A DNA stretch of 64,000 nucleotides from Caulochytrium protostelioides. Lineage: Eukaryota > Chytridiomycota > Caulochytriomycetes > Caulochytriales > Caulochytriaceae. The stretch lies in NCBI GenBank assembly GCA_003615045.1, contig ML014153.1:62001-126000 (forward strand), read 5' to 3'. Position 1 is the first letter of the stretch. Each line of letters begins with the position of its first letter. The notes under the pieces were generated by a model that made no database searches, was not told the origin of the DNA, and saw nothing but the letters and a program-made list of their open reading frames with translations. The position numbers and the translations under genes were made by a program. This document shows positions 52,601 to 59,895 of the stretch, piece by piece.

Positions 52601-53609
52601 CGCGAGCTGGCGACAGCGGCCGCCGATCCGGCGACGGCAGCCGGTCGTGCACGTGCCGGCCGCGTGTCGACACCGACAGAGGAGGCGGCGTGGTCGCAGT
52701 CATGATCGTGCGCGTCACCGCGGAAAAGGGGGTCGCGCCGAGAGCCCCGGCTACGCCGACGGCGGCGTCCAGCACCTCCTTCGCGGCCGCATCGGTCGCC
52801 GGGTCCGTGTCGTGACCCAGACCAGGCAACTCCCACCCGGATGTCCCGTAGAGCTTGCGCTTCAGCGATTCAAAAAAGTTGGGGCGCTCGCCGACATCCG
52901 GGAGATCGGGATGGTCGAAGCTCTCGAGCTCCTGCTGGCGCTCAGCACCGGCGCCGGCGCCCGCGCTGGGGCCAGCACGAGCACTGGTGCTGCCAGCGGC
53001 CGCGGCTGTTGAGAAAGCCGCTGCGTGCGCGTAGGGCCCGGCCAACGGGTGAAAAAGGGCGGACGACCAGCTGCTGCCGGCGGCGCGGGGCAGCGATCCC
53101 GTGGAGGCCGCGCCTCCGGCCGGGCCGAGGTCCCGGGGGTGGAACAGGGAGACGCGGCGGCTACTGGATCCAGACGGCGGGCTAGGCTTGCTCGTGCAAG
53201 TCCCACCGCCGCCTGCCACGGGTGCCGCAGCATCTGCTGGTGCTGTGGAGGCCATCGTTGTTGCGGTGGCCGTGGCGGTGGCCGGTGCCGTCACCGAGGT
53301 CGATGAGAGCACGGCGGTATCCGAGCGATGCCATGGCAGCGGCGGCTGGCTCGGGTCCCGGGTGGGAACCGACGGTGTCGAGAGCGACGAGGACGCCGCT
53401 TTATCGTGGCCGGAGGAGCGTCGGGACGATCGCGCCGACGTCTCGCGGGAGGTCGTCCATGGCGTAATCCCGGCGGCCCAGTGTGACGCGGGCATCGCGT
53501 GCTGTTTCCGGAATAGCGAGCCCCGGGTGGTAGCGGCGGCGATGAGCCGAAAAAAGGCCTCTGGCGGTCTATTTCTCACGTGGCCACAGAGTGGTTTCGC
53601 AACGCACAC
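43611..53609 (-). CDS. FAB1: Fab1/PIKfyve 1-phosphatidylinositol-3-phosphate 5-kinase, 3332 aa
   Basis: Fab1/PIKfyve makes PI(3,5)P2 on late endosomes and vacuoles. The full domain order is visible in one open frame. An FYVE zinc finger lies at about 573-640 (YDCKRPFTTFRRKHHCRICG with the R(R/K)HHCR core). A Cpn60/TCP-1-like domain lies at about 1120-1390 (VIWGVIVSQNVAHKAML, LVGRTVSRLALEML). The CCR region is at about 1650-1835 (CSLPELQTIEYY, CDHDLQQDHIRYFRIENLVVRFEYE). The C-terminal PIP kinase is at about 3040-3325 with GSIRNRHV, LNVMDYSLVVGID and GIVDFIRTFTWDKK. The DYSLVVG and IVDFIR motifs are intact, so it should be active. It is much longer than yeast Fab1 (2278) or human PIKfyve (2098). 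The excess is Ala/Ser/Pro/Thr-rich, disordered sequence between CCR and kinase (about 2100-3030) and at 640-1100. The first Met is at 53609; Met39 (53495) is an alternative start. No intron interrupts 10 kb. Confidence 0.95.
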   Translation of the reverse strand: MCVAKPLCGHVRNRPPEAFFRLIAAATTRGSLFRKQHAMPASHWAAGITPWTTSRETSARSSRRSSGHDKAASSSLSTPSVPTRDPSQPPLPWHRSDTAVLSSTSVTAPATATATATTMASTAPADAAAPVAGGGGTCTSKPSPPSGSSSRRVSLFHPRDLGPAGGAASTGSLPRAAGSSWSSALFHPLAGPYAHAAAFSTAAAAGSTSARAGPSAGAGAGAERQQELESFDHPDLPDVGERPNFFESLKRKLYGTSGWELPGLGHDTDPATDAAAKEVLDAAVGVAGALGATPFSAVTRTIMTATTPPPLSVSTRGRHVHDRLPSPDRRPLSPARARPASRSPMASPRHDAPRRHSLYTSSPMAFPVRGRGVDPRDMDLESVGSEPGSARAGFALHLELPSTIRPSSLFSLGPRSASTTDRGGVGGGVGYGHRSGHDHGVQSAGGGSGAAVSDPVPIPASLTLPTHNGSPTASSLTVNSDTSSSHVHDNNYDPVQHSQALGIDVGALESIAEHARDADGSHHHRAHGHASSAAKRLSTTTSRTLSLFNKLRSFGGVASSSSASSSQVSRSYWMQDDKVSECYDCKRPFTTFRRKHHCRICGQIFCGSCASSFIQNTTAGSAEAALRVCNFCFKVSSQNRDHSALLHHGKQRYTEPIQDAPQYDTAPSEAPAPFSAGMTDRSRQPSPSMRGTPSPVHATDSLNDSFEETPLVQPVARRLSRTIHSDIFRFFTSSHSPLSPSQSPDGTAPTQRLAGPTEPPPRTSDLAGTSTSTGSGTNAGTSGELPVPFLAGASTDDLATGASSDVMPSIPTTAAMDPFRPQDAMLLADPMSDHPHLLDPEIAAFVAQNDEGDPTPGYDPGPVLVPDPVTVRDDITEASFDRETPVMPPSVSRDTAAAAAAAAAAAGGQPVGSGSAVAIGTSAAPASASAADLSADAIPLVSQIPGIQPPYRTENTWITGPAVLHFLTASLPPIQRENTSMTEGINAMNAAVAKVPRNAMKRATGASTRIPRNRGRQAFTGYARPSKYSARAVSRHYTQTGATPGSASALPSAVTPGGPSAVVGTAAAATATDVATTTTTAAVSGFLDVPLPSASAELAPSLLTVIETEQALISMSDAFARLPDECMTHLRRMLRQVLTLAKLKPVAWEEVLVVLLLTLARHFRSGDVRVESMFPRNFVKIKKVPGGVPSDSRVIWGVIVSQNVAHKAMLRTLLKPRILLLTFGLEYSRVNNRFQSLNAVISQEEEHLQNLVSRIVALKPHVVLVGRTVSRLALEMLHEQGVIVCKNVKSSVLETVAYHTGAEILPSMDRLSRNPRLGYCQEFSVKTFCHPSFTSGRKTFLYFDGCDPQMGCTIVLRGNEPPLLRNLKEILNLMVLVVNNMRLESAMLRDQHCVTRRPLLPTQSTIVVPSQPSDLFLSNPALHNFGHRTRSQDVSLTYIHTDEEDDVADVEAAVRNMTRVIRQLRRTLQRYHVLIRRFEARLLSSSPNIHFPAPYTLLKAKSEMEIKLVCEQKRLERYVAKHGEDASQFLPPHWEMTVDADTVVSPIEGVTHGTSTVYSLGGHGGGGDAAGSAGKMDEADPLLGDHDLSVFWPTMLQLDHFKPNTLSGSLHIDASALHASDEDRELLLSRSSRVGLQTMLSDEREPAPQDRQQIAVLFTNICISKHIPCSLPELQTIEYYRDSDLPLGQYLEDMCRQADSLCDNKICGNLPMIKHLRSYTHANGRVNVVMEEFNDPGRGFQHQIVMWSFCKKCKELTGLRPMSKDAWNYSFGKYLELSYYHHNLIARDMPCDHDLQQDHIRYFRIENLVVRFEYEPIELLELAVPPMVIRPRFERHQLIKQNEEQHLRELINRIYDSVDDRLATLHDILSDYGATLQDSNSASAEESTTSAQTLLNDMDKKYAALDVLKQRSHGDRRHLQNNLTTLVEHTLSTDFLSLNNMIQALVLRTSEWDTSLDGFIRTFMGNIGSEDMAAYLRRLTHMPGFRKIFPPESFGMAGSVKGPDGTRSKSSISKPSFTTLRPLDVLRVGVGSRAGEDDTESPESHGLAINPSGLPDGPVAANETIDEMLETGAMGLGHGPGNKHVEDDLYLGSTIDFYHQHVPHGPVAPIAVPASPTMVLPRLGQSPRLRNSRREPVSTVRGDADVDADADADADVEGDIDPKAAILDMADDATDREGARTPAIRVDVSPHFVTTPLIAGRQRSHRCGDADAAESASASLPPLVPVPGAAELARSPNLLPARSPSDGMPGIALPYLAPQTPRSPRDHSVQAATPRPFSGVSPATDTSPAMVAMAATATTATMTVGIITSAPAPALTPGAASQPGMAMGYQTPPIQASLSADRLAHSAAASASASTAASTSASASTPADLVVMTPHEHRAEVGGSPPDLPADASSPHEGRRWETRRDATSTPVLPSPPPALQSHASFLAHPPTEASSVILPEPGRVALSPAIRPASNVHVKTAVRSALRAGDDRSSMETVDVTETNPLQWGVQQVLSRGMDALNQANPHAYLSDPNNQAKLAWQQQQLNYVSLQSVATASTVRSPDTELSSVLDNTPLAEARSYSLTLNTGTGTPPARAGATTPNPFHTPSAAAAAAGAGATHPPLTAPMSPSAPHPPARGGSPGNAMNTAAMAETKVGPQTHEPGTVGDTASGSPTPPSRSIKIPTPAPAPTPVSVPSATPVPSGPSALSMLGTGASLTNAFLAPDRPGSIVRTLANLWTGTALSLEPVLSALAPTEHILPDSDIIIREDEPTSVVAYTLVSAQYRNKLKQDRDAPQEKRRAAPESPATGPPPAANGTASGHDGPAYPAEGVRGREPVPPTHAPSLPGPIKSGSPATALVTAPVSALGDHEETQYTVSSSASMKPPRPESITTLDTPITPRPFPGLHDERTSDDTTMTPAGIAGARHLPHPHPHPHPSPPLISAEMHLGGVATGPHPGHSSGSRRRGPAGQGSASNEPPTASSSSPKQDHGMGPVDRRTVGSTVPVLAMPPPSAAGPASAIGRPSTQPTVATSAVAATTPAATSTPPPPPKRPTDIEDTLLRASGTQIRCVIPMGPVRATCRVFFAEQFDALRRNCHVDAFYIPSLSRCVHWDASGGKSGSSFMKTLDERLIVKQLSKPEFDSLVRFAPAYFEYMSHALFHALPTVLAKIFGFYQVAFKNQQTGKSTKLDFLVMENLWYDRKISRIFDLKGSIRNRHVRSTGKENEVLLDENLVELIYESPLFIREHSKKLLRGSVWNDTLFLSKLNVMDYSLVVGIDEEHNELVVGIVDFIRTFTWDKKVENWVKETAFLGGGGAPTVVSPRQYKTRFREAMDRYFLMVPDIFHSGKQDSS

Positions 53610-54924
53610 AGACTCAGCAGTATAAGGCAGTCCAATCTCGCTGTTGATGCGGCCACGTGTGTCGTGTCAAAACGATCGATTACACCGCGTGAACCAATCG
53701 GCGCGCGCGATCGGAGGCCAGACGGGGGTCCAAAGAGGGCAAGGCCGTCGGTTCCGCAAAAACCTCGGGGCGCCGCAGGGACGTGCGTCAGGGCATGGTC
53801 GGTGCGAGAGCAGCACGGTGATCGATCACTGGTGCGACCGATCGGAAGAAAGAAGCGATATGGCCACGCGTCTTGGCAAGCTCAGCGCGATGAGCGGCGT
53901 CGGTGGCGGGCGCTCGTCGGCGCTGCCGTGGAGGGAGTCCAGCTGGCGCTGCGTGGATCGGCGATACATGGATGGCCTGCCCGAGGGTCCGTCGATGCAC
54001 GTCCGTCATGTATGGCCTCCATGCGATGGTTCGACGTCCCCGCGAGGTCACTAGTCCGCCGATCACGACGGAGTGTCCTAGGGAAGCTTGATCGGGCTAC
54101 GTCCGCGTAGCGGCGTCGAGGCCGTCGGCGCCAACAGCAGGATCGATCGATCGATCGATTGTGGCGCCATCCACTCCACCGTGCGCCGGCCGCTTCCGCG
54201 GAGTGCCACGGCCCGGGCCCGAGTCCGGGGGTCAGACGCGTGGCTTAGCCATCCCGTAGGCCGTGGCTGCGCCACGCGCGGTGACTGCGCCACGGCGCCG
54301 CCGTCGGAGTCGTCCCTCGAACGTCGGGGACGCCAAGGGCGACGTCGGGGACGCCGGCACGCGGAGCTGCTGAGGAACGCGCGGCTCCGCAGCCGCCGCC
54401 GCAGCCGCCCGGAAGCGGCTGCGGCGGGCTGAGGCGGGCGGCACGCATCGCACGCGACCAGCGGGTCACCCGGGATTCGGTCTCCGACCGCCCCGCGCCG
54501 GCCGCGCTCCGTGTCCCCGGGTCCCACGCCGCGGCGCCGGTGCCGGTACGAGACGGCACGGGTCTGCGCCGCGCCAAGCGAGACATCCGCCGGCGGCCTG
54601 GCGATACATAAGGGGACGCGTCGCCTGGCGCGCGTCCTCGTCGTCACGCCCCGCGAGCGGCAGGAGCGTCGCCTTGATGGCGATCATCGCATCATCCGCC
54701 AGGCGGCGGACCGCGGAAGCATACGCGGCCCTTCTGTCCGTGGCGCGTCGGACCCCCCCACGCTTGGTCGATCCTGTATACCACGACCCCTCGACACCGA
54801 CGCGACGGAGACGACGTCGACGTTTCCCTAGGCGCCTTTCTCCCCCCATCGCCGCCGATCGGCCTGGTCGCTGCCCCCATCGTCCCGGAGCCCGGCGCGT
54901 CGCCACGCCACGCGTTCGCCCAGG
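53610..54924. other. Divergent promoter region between FAB1 and tyrosine aminotransferase
   Basis: This 1.3-kb spacer drives both divergent genes. It includes a (CGAT)n run at about 54144-54160. No conserved ORF is seen and no clear TATA box is present. Confidence 0.5.
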
Positions 54925-56142
54925 ATGCCGCGCGAGATCACGACCAGCGCGGTCGTCAAGCTCACGCGCAACCCGATCCGGGACATCGTGGACAACCTGA
55001 AGATCGAGCCGCCAAAGGATCGTCGCTTTCTGTCGCTCGCGCTCGGCGACCCGACGGTGTTCGGCAACCTCCAGCCGAACGACGAGATCGTCGCCGCTGT
55101 CGAGACGGCGCTGCGCAGCCATGCCGGCGACGGCTACAGCCCGTCTGCGGGCTACCCCGAGGCCCGCGCGGCCATCGCCGATTTCGCGAGGGTCCCTTCG
55201 CGCCCGCTCGCTGGCGACGACGTGATTATCACGAGCGGCGCCTCCCACGCGCTGTACCTGACCTTCAAGGCCCTCGTCAACCCGGGCGACAACGTGCTGC
55301 TGCCGGCGCCCGGGTTCCCGCTCTACGATACGCAGATCTCCTCGCTGGGCGGCCAGGCCAAGTTCTACCCGCTCGACCCGGCGCGCAACTGGGCCGCCGA
55401 CGTGGCGGCGATGGACGCGCTCGTCGATGACCGCACGGTCGCGATTCTCGTGTGCAACCCGAGCAACCCGTGCGGGTCCGTGTTCGACCGCGCCACGTTG
55501 GAGGGCATCATTGCCGTCGCCGAGCGCCACGGCTTGCCCATCATTGCCGACGAGATCTACCTCGATCTCGTCTTTGACGACAACGTCTTCCACCCGATCG
55601 CCTCGCTGAGCACGACCGTGCCCGTGATCGGCATCGGCGGCCTCGCCAAGAAGTTCTTGGTGCCCGGCTGGCGCATCGGCTGGGTCCTGATCTGGGACGA
55701 CCCCGCCCACCGGCTCGCGGAACTCCGACGCGGGCTGATGGGCCTCTCCGCGCTGATCCTCGGCGGCAACTCGCTGATCCAGCGCGCGATCCCGACGATC
55801 CTCAAGGTCAACGACACGTTCCACCGCCGCACGCTGGATGTCCTCATCAACAACGCCCACCGCTCGATCGAGGCCTTCAAGACCGTGCCGGGCATCACGT
55901 GCATCCGGCCCCAGGGCGCCATGTACCTCATGCTGCAGATCGATGTGGCGCAGTTCCGCGACATCCGCGACGACCGCGACTTTGCCGAGCAGCTCGTCGC
56001 CGAGGAGGGCGTGCTCGTGCTCCCGGGCCAGTGCTTCCACTGCACCGGACACTTTGCCCGCATCGTCTTCACGGCGCCCGCCGAGCGCCTCGACGAGGCC
56101 TACGCCCGCATCGACGCCTTCTGCCGGCGGCACCAGCGGTAA
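54925..56142 (+). CDS. TAT: Tyrosine aminotransferase (TAT type), 405 aa
   Basis: The enzyme moves the amino group from tyrosine to 2-oxoglutarate, starting tyrosine breakdown, with pyridoxal phosphate as cofactor. Family motifs in order are NPIRDIVDNLKIEP (N-terminal, as in animal TAT), LALGDPTVFGNL, NGY-like DGYSPSAGYPEAR, VIITSGASHAL, NPSNPCGSVFDR, ADEIYLDLVF and GGLAKKFLVPGWRIGW. Lys242 of GGLAK is the expected Schiff-base lysine. IRPQGAMYLMLQI near the C-terminus carries the family's small-domain motif. Length is close to the core of human TAT (454) without its N-terminal extension. The ATG is in CAGGATGC and directly precedes the conserved region. This is an animal/protist-type TAT, unlike the Aro8/Aro9 enzymes of yeasts. 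Confidence 0.93.
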   Translation: MPREITTSAVVKLTRNPIRDIVDNLKIEPPKDRRFLSLALGDPTVFGNLQPNDEIVAAVETALRSHAGDGYSPSAGYPEARAAIADFARVPSRPLAGDDVIITSGASHALYLTFKALVNPGDNVLLPAPGFPLYDTQISSLGGQAKFYPLDPARNWAADVAAMDALVDDRTVAILVCNPSNPCGSVFDRATLEGIIAVAERHGLPIIADEIYLDLVFDDNVFHPIASLSTTVPVIGIGGLAKKFLVPGWRIGWVLIWDDPAHRLAELRRGLMGLSALILGGNSLIQRAIPTILKVNDTFHRRTLDVLINNAHRSIEAFKTVPGITCIRPQGAMYLMLQIDVAQFRDIRDDRDFAEQLVAEEGVLVLPGQCFHCTGHFARIVFTAPAERLDEAYARIDAFCRRHQR

Positions 56143-56707
56143 GCTTCGTCGCATCCGTTGGTCCTGCTACGGCGCATGAGTGGGGGGATAGCGCATTCGG
56201 GCCTGGTGCCCGATGCCTTGATTGGTCCGGGGCCAGGATGTGGCGTCGCAACAGCAACGGCAACATAAAATAAATTTCTCAAAAGGGCTGAGGCGCTGCG
56301 ACCCGTCCATGCTGACCATCAGGGGCTGCAGGTCCGTGGCGTGGCCGTAAAAGGGAAAAGAACCGTTAAAGCTCCTGGGTGCCTTGGAACCCGAGGGGCC
56401 GTGAGGTCCGTGATGGACAGCGACGAGTCGGTCGCAGCGTGGTGCTGTTGGAAACGTCGACGGCAGCTATCCAACAGGGCTCTCGCCGAGTGAGTTGCCC
56501 ACCTCAGGCGTCCCACGCCGTCCCCGTCTCCGGATGCGATCTGCATGGCTTGCCACCCGTCTTGGCAGACCCCCGTCCGCCTTGCGTCGACTCCGTGACC
56601 GCGGTCAAGGCTGGCCGTCCCCATCCTGCTCAGAACCTGCTGCTGCCGCCCATGCCGCCGCTTCGCCGTCCCCGCCATTCCTGCCGACCCGACGTCCTTG
56701 TGCCAGG
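56143..56707. other. Spacer between TAT and RNase H1 genes
   Basis: The spacer carries the TAT 3' UTR with a polyadenylation signal and the RNase H1 promoter. No gene is seen. The RNase H1 frame is open upstream to 56495, but that stretch is not conserved in composition. Confidence 0.5.
56269..56274 (+). terminator. AATAAA polyadenylation signal, TAT gene
   Basis: AATAAA lies 127 bp downstream of the TAT stop codon in a short A/T-rich patch (CATAAAATAAATTT). This is the typical position for a 3'-end signal. Confidence 0.55.
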
Positions 56708-57685
56708 ATGCCGTACTACGCTGTGGCCAAAGGCCGCGAGCCCGGCATCTACACCGACTGGGCCTCCACCGAGTCCCGCGTCCGTGGGTACGCAGGCGCG
56801 ACCTTCAAAAAGTTCAATACCGCCTCCGAGGCGCAGCAGTTTATTTCGAACTACCGCAGCAGCGGCGGCAGCAGCAGCGGCGGCGGCGGGAGCCGCTCCA
56901 GCGACACCGCGCCCAGCTACACCGCGCCCAGCTACACCGCGCCGAGCTACGCTAGGCCGCCGGTCCGCGCTGCGCTGAGCCGCGCGGCCGCCTCTCGCCG
57001 CTCCAACGCGCCGTACCGCCGTATCGGCGGTGGCCGGGCCAGCTACGACCAGTCTCGCCAGAACTCGGGCGGCGACAGCTACGGTGGCAGCGTTGCAGCC
57101 GCGCCGCTGCCCCAGCGGCCCTCGCATGTCTTCTCGGGCATGGGCCAGCCGCAGCCGACCTACCCGGGCCTGCCCGCGCACTGCAACGACCTGAAGCCCC
57201 ACAACGTCCTCTACGTGGACGGCGCGTGCAACCCCGCGACGCGGGCCTCGGACGGCGTGTCGGCCTGGGCGTCGGTCGTGGACGGCGCGGGGCGCGATGT
57301 TGTCTGTGCGAGCGACGCGCGCGGCGGCGACATGGACATCCAGCCGCAGAACTTGCCGGTTGGGAAGCGCAATGTCATTGTGACGAAGGCCTCGCACGTC
57401 AAGACGCAGAACAACAACGGCGCCGAGCTGGCGGCGATGGCGTACGCCTTGCGCTATGCCAACTCGAAGCCCGGCGAAGTCAAGGTCATCGCCTCCGACT
57501 CGTCGCTCGTGCTCGACTACTGGAGCAAGGGGCGCGTCTCGAAGCAGACGCGCGAGCGTATGGACCCGGCCGTCAAGGACCTGATCACTGAGGTCGATGG
57601 CCTGCGCCAGCAGTTTGAGCGCAACGGCGGGATCCTCGTCAAGGTGCCCGGCAGCTCCAACCCGGCCGATCTCGGCTGGCACTAG
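56708..57685 (+). CDS. RNH1: Ribonuclease H1, 325 aa
   Basis: RNase H1 cleaves the RNA strand of RNA:DNA hybrids (R-loops, replication intermediates) in nucleus and/or mitochondria. The hybrid-binding domain is at residues 2-47 (YYAVAKGREPGIYTDW, then the conserved FKKFNTASEAQQFI). A Gly/Ser/Tyr-rich linker (48-155) includes three TAPSY repeats. The catalytic domain begins near 165. The carboxylates of the active site are present: Asp171 (YVDGAC), Glu240 (NNGAELAAM), Asp264 (ASDSS) and Asp321 (NPADLGW). I chose the ATG at 56708 since it starts the HBD directly; the frame extends 71 codons upstream without conservation. The protein ends only four residues after the final Asp, so it is complete but compact. 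The stop codon (57683-57685) overlaps the stop of the convergent gene. Confidence 0.92.
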   Translation: MPYYAVAKGREPGIYTDWASTESRVRGYAGATFKKFNTASEAQQFISNYRSSGGSSSGGGGSRSSDTAPSYTAPSYTAPSYARPPVRAALSRAAASRRSNAPYRRIGGGRASYDQSRQNSGGDSYGGSVAAAPLPQRPSHVFSGMGQPQPTYPGLPAHCNDLKPHNVLYVDGACNPATRASDGVSAWASVVDGAGRDVVCASDARGGDMDIQPQNLPVGKRNVIVTKASHVKTQNNNGAELAAMAYALRYANSKPGEVKVIASDSSLVLDYWSKGRVSKQTRERMDPAVKDLITEVDGLRQQFERNGGILVKVPGSSNPADLGWH

Positions 57686-57718
57686 ACAGCGTCATCGTCG
57701 GATGCGTGAGGCCACGTG

Positions 57719-57751
<33 letters not shown>

Positions 57752-59295
57752 ACAGACGCGGCCGGCACCGCTGTCATGCGGCCATCCGGCTGCCGCTGAA
57801 CGACCCACGTCTCGTCAGGCGGCTGCAGCTGCGTCGTCAAGACCTCTGTCTGCGTGGCCACCACCGCGGTCGTCGTCACAGTGACCTGCGTCCAGCGCTC
57901 CGTCGTCGTCGCGGCGCGCTGTGGCGCGGCTTTCGGCACGGCCGGGATCCCCTCGGTTTCAAAGATGCCTAGCGTGCCGGCCATCATGAGCTTGCAGAAC
58001 CCGTCTTGCAGGCGCGCCCCGGGCATGCACCGCCGGCACTGGTACGCGCCGCCCCCGGCGCAGTCCTCGCAGTACAGCGGGCAATCTGTGGGTGTCATCG
58101 GCGAGAATGAAGCGCATGCCCCACAGATCGACCCCAGCAACCAAGCACATATACATCACCATCCAAGGAAAAAAAGAACTACGTCAAACTCTGGTGAGTG
58201 ACCCGACCGATCGCCCGTTGTTGCACACTGCAGCACATTGCACTCGTCATAGCATAGCATAGCCCGACGTTGCGTCACGTCGCGCATCATGGCGAATGAC
58301 TTACCGATACAGAGGTGGCGGTGGCGGTAGGTCCCCACAGGACACCCCACGACGCCGCAGACGCCGCGATACAGCGTCATGGCACTCGACACGCACTGCA
58401 GGCACGTCCGCTGCGAATCCGCCGCGCACGCCACGCAGTCGGGCGCGCAGCTGACGCACTCGCCGTTTGCCGCGACTGCGCTGCCGGGCGGACAGAATGC
58501 GGCGCAGTCAACGTAATCGTCCGTGACGCACGCGCAGGCGCCCGACCCGCCAATCCCCGCATCGCAGGTCTCCTCGGCGCGCGTACATGCGCAGGGCGCG
58601 CACGTGGGGCCGTAGTGTCCCGGCCGGCAGTGCTCGCACGCGGCGCCCGCGAAGCCGTCGTGGCAGACGCAAGCGCCAGCCGCATTGCGCCAGCCGCCGG
58701 TCGCGCACGTCGGCGGGCTTGGCGGCGGTCCCGCCGCCCCGGCGGGCGCCGACTCGTGCGACGACAGGATGACCGCCGCCAGCGTGAGGTTCGCCACGCT
58801 GCGGTTCACGAGCGTCGTGTTGGCCGCGTTCATGTAGCCCGGGTAGATATACGTCGGGATGCGGTTGCCCTCGATCAGAAACTCGGCGTGCGCTGACGGC
58901 GGGAGATAGAGCTTGACGGGGTCGCCGGGCCGCAGGATGATGGGCGTCGGCAGCCAGTTCGGGCCAAGCAGCAGCGGCGCTGCGGCGCTTGGCACCGGCA
59001 CGACCGCGTCGCTGAGGGAGACGGTCGGGGCCGATGGGTCGGGCGGGCCAACGATGAGCCCCGGGAAGGGCACGACCGTCGGGATCGGCGCGAATTCGCT
59101 ATAGTAGGTCACATTGAGACTGGAGTGTGCCGTCGAGGAGAACGACACATAGCGCGGCGAGGCGGACGGGTTGCGGGTCAGGGTCGGCGCGAGAGTTAAG
59201 CTGCTGGCCGCGCACACGACCCGATGTGTGAGGAGCCAACCGAACAATAGCACGAGGAGTCCGTAGGGCCGGACGAGGCCTGCAGACGGTATCAT
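57682..59295 (-). CDS. Secreted cysteine-rich EGF/laminin-like protein, 464 aa, two exons
   Basis: No exact family is recognised. Exon 1 is 59295-58305 and exon 2 is 58085-57682, with a 219-bp phase-1 intron (ATC G|GTAAGT; CACAG|AT) that joins two Cys-rich stretches in frame. The ATG at 59295 starts a strong signal peptide (LLVLLFGWLLTHRVVC). An upstream in-frame ATG at 59397 would bury that peptide. A Pro/Ser region follows, with four NxS/T sites (NVT, NTT, NRS, NLT). The Cys-rich part begins at about 195. It contains a laminin-EGF pattern (CVCHDGFAGAACEHC, PGHYGPTC), then furin-like repeats (CPPGSAVAANGECVSC, CVACAADSQRTCLQC) that continue across the splice (CPLYCEDC, YQCRRC). The tail has a (Pro-Thr)n run encoded by a GTCGGT repeat. 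No membrane segment or GPI tail is seen, so it is probably secreted. It may be an adhesin or matrix protein; that is inference. Confidence 0.8.
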
Positions 59296-59895
59296 GATGA
59301 GTGAAAGATACGACCGTAAGGATGACCAGGGATGCCTTTCTGCATCATCCGAGGATCCCAGCGATCTCCAACGACGTCGTTGCCCGCATCCATGCAACGT
59401 GCTGGATCTATGTCCGGCCGTCTCTCATCCAGACTGCAAAGTGCATGTCTGTAATCCTTGTCGCGAAACCGTGGGCGACATGAATGGATGATCCATGGTC
59501 GTCTTATAGAGCTCCGCATCCGTCTCTTGGCGCAAAATCGGTGCGTGGGCGGTCGGCACCATGGCCCTTGTTAACGGCCGACTCCACCAAACATGCTATC
59601 GTAGATTTTGGAACTCAGAAAGGGGGAAAGGATCCATCACTCGGCTGCTATCACAGCAATCACACAAGTTACATCATCGTGGTCGGCGAATCGGCACACA
59701 GCAACAGTACAGCGATCTGCATATGACATTCGATTTGTCCTCTTTCGCCATCCCCTGACCAGCAACCAGGGGCCCATTCTCTTCCTTGTTTTGTCGTTTG
59801 CGGCAGCAGAGGGCTGTTGTCATGGGAGATCCTGCTTCGCCAGCGAAGCAGTCGATCTCCCGGTTGGTATCACATTACGATATATGAGGCAAGAA
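59296..59895. other. Spacer between the Cys-rich gene and DPH2
   Basis: This is the 5' flank of the Cys-rich gene and 3' flank of DPH2. No gene and no obvious signal apart from a few T-rich patches is seen. Confidence 0.5.

Noticed and set aside
54466..56154. 562-codon minus-strand ORF
   Set aside because: It mirrors tyrosine aminotransferase on the opposite strand and has no recognisable motif.
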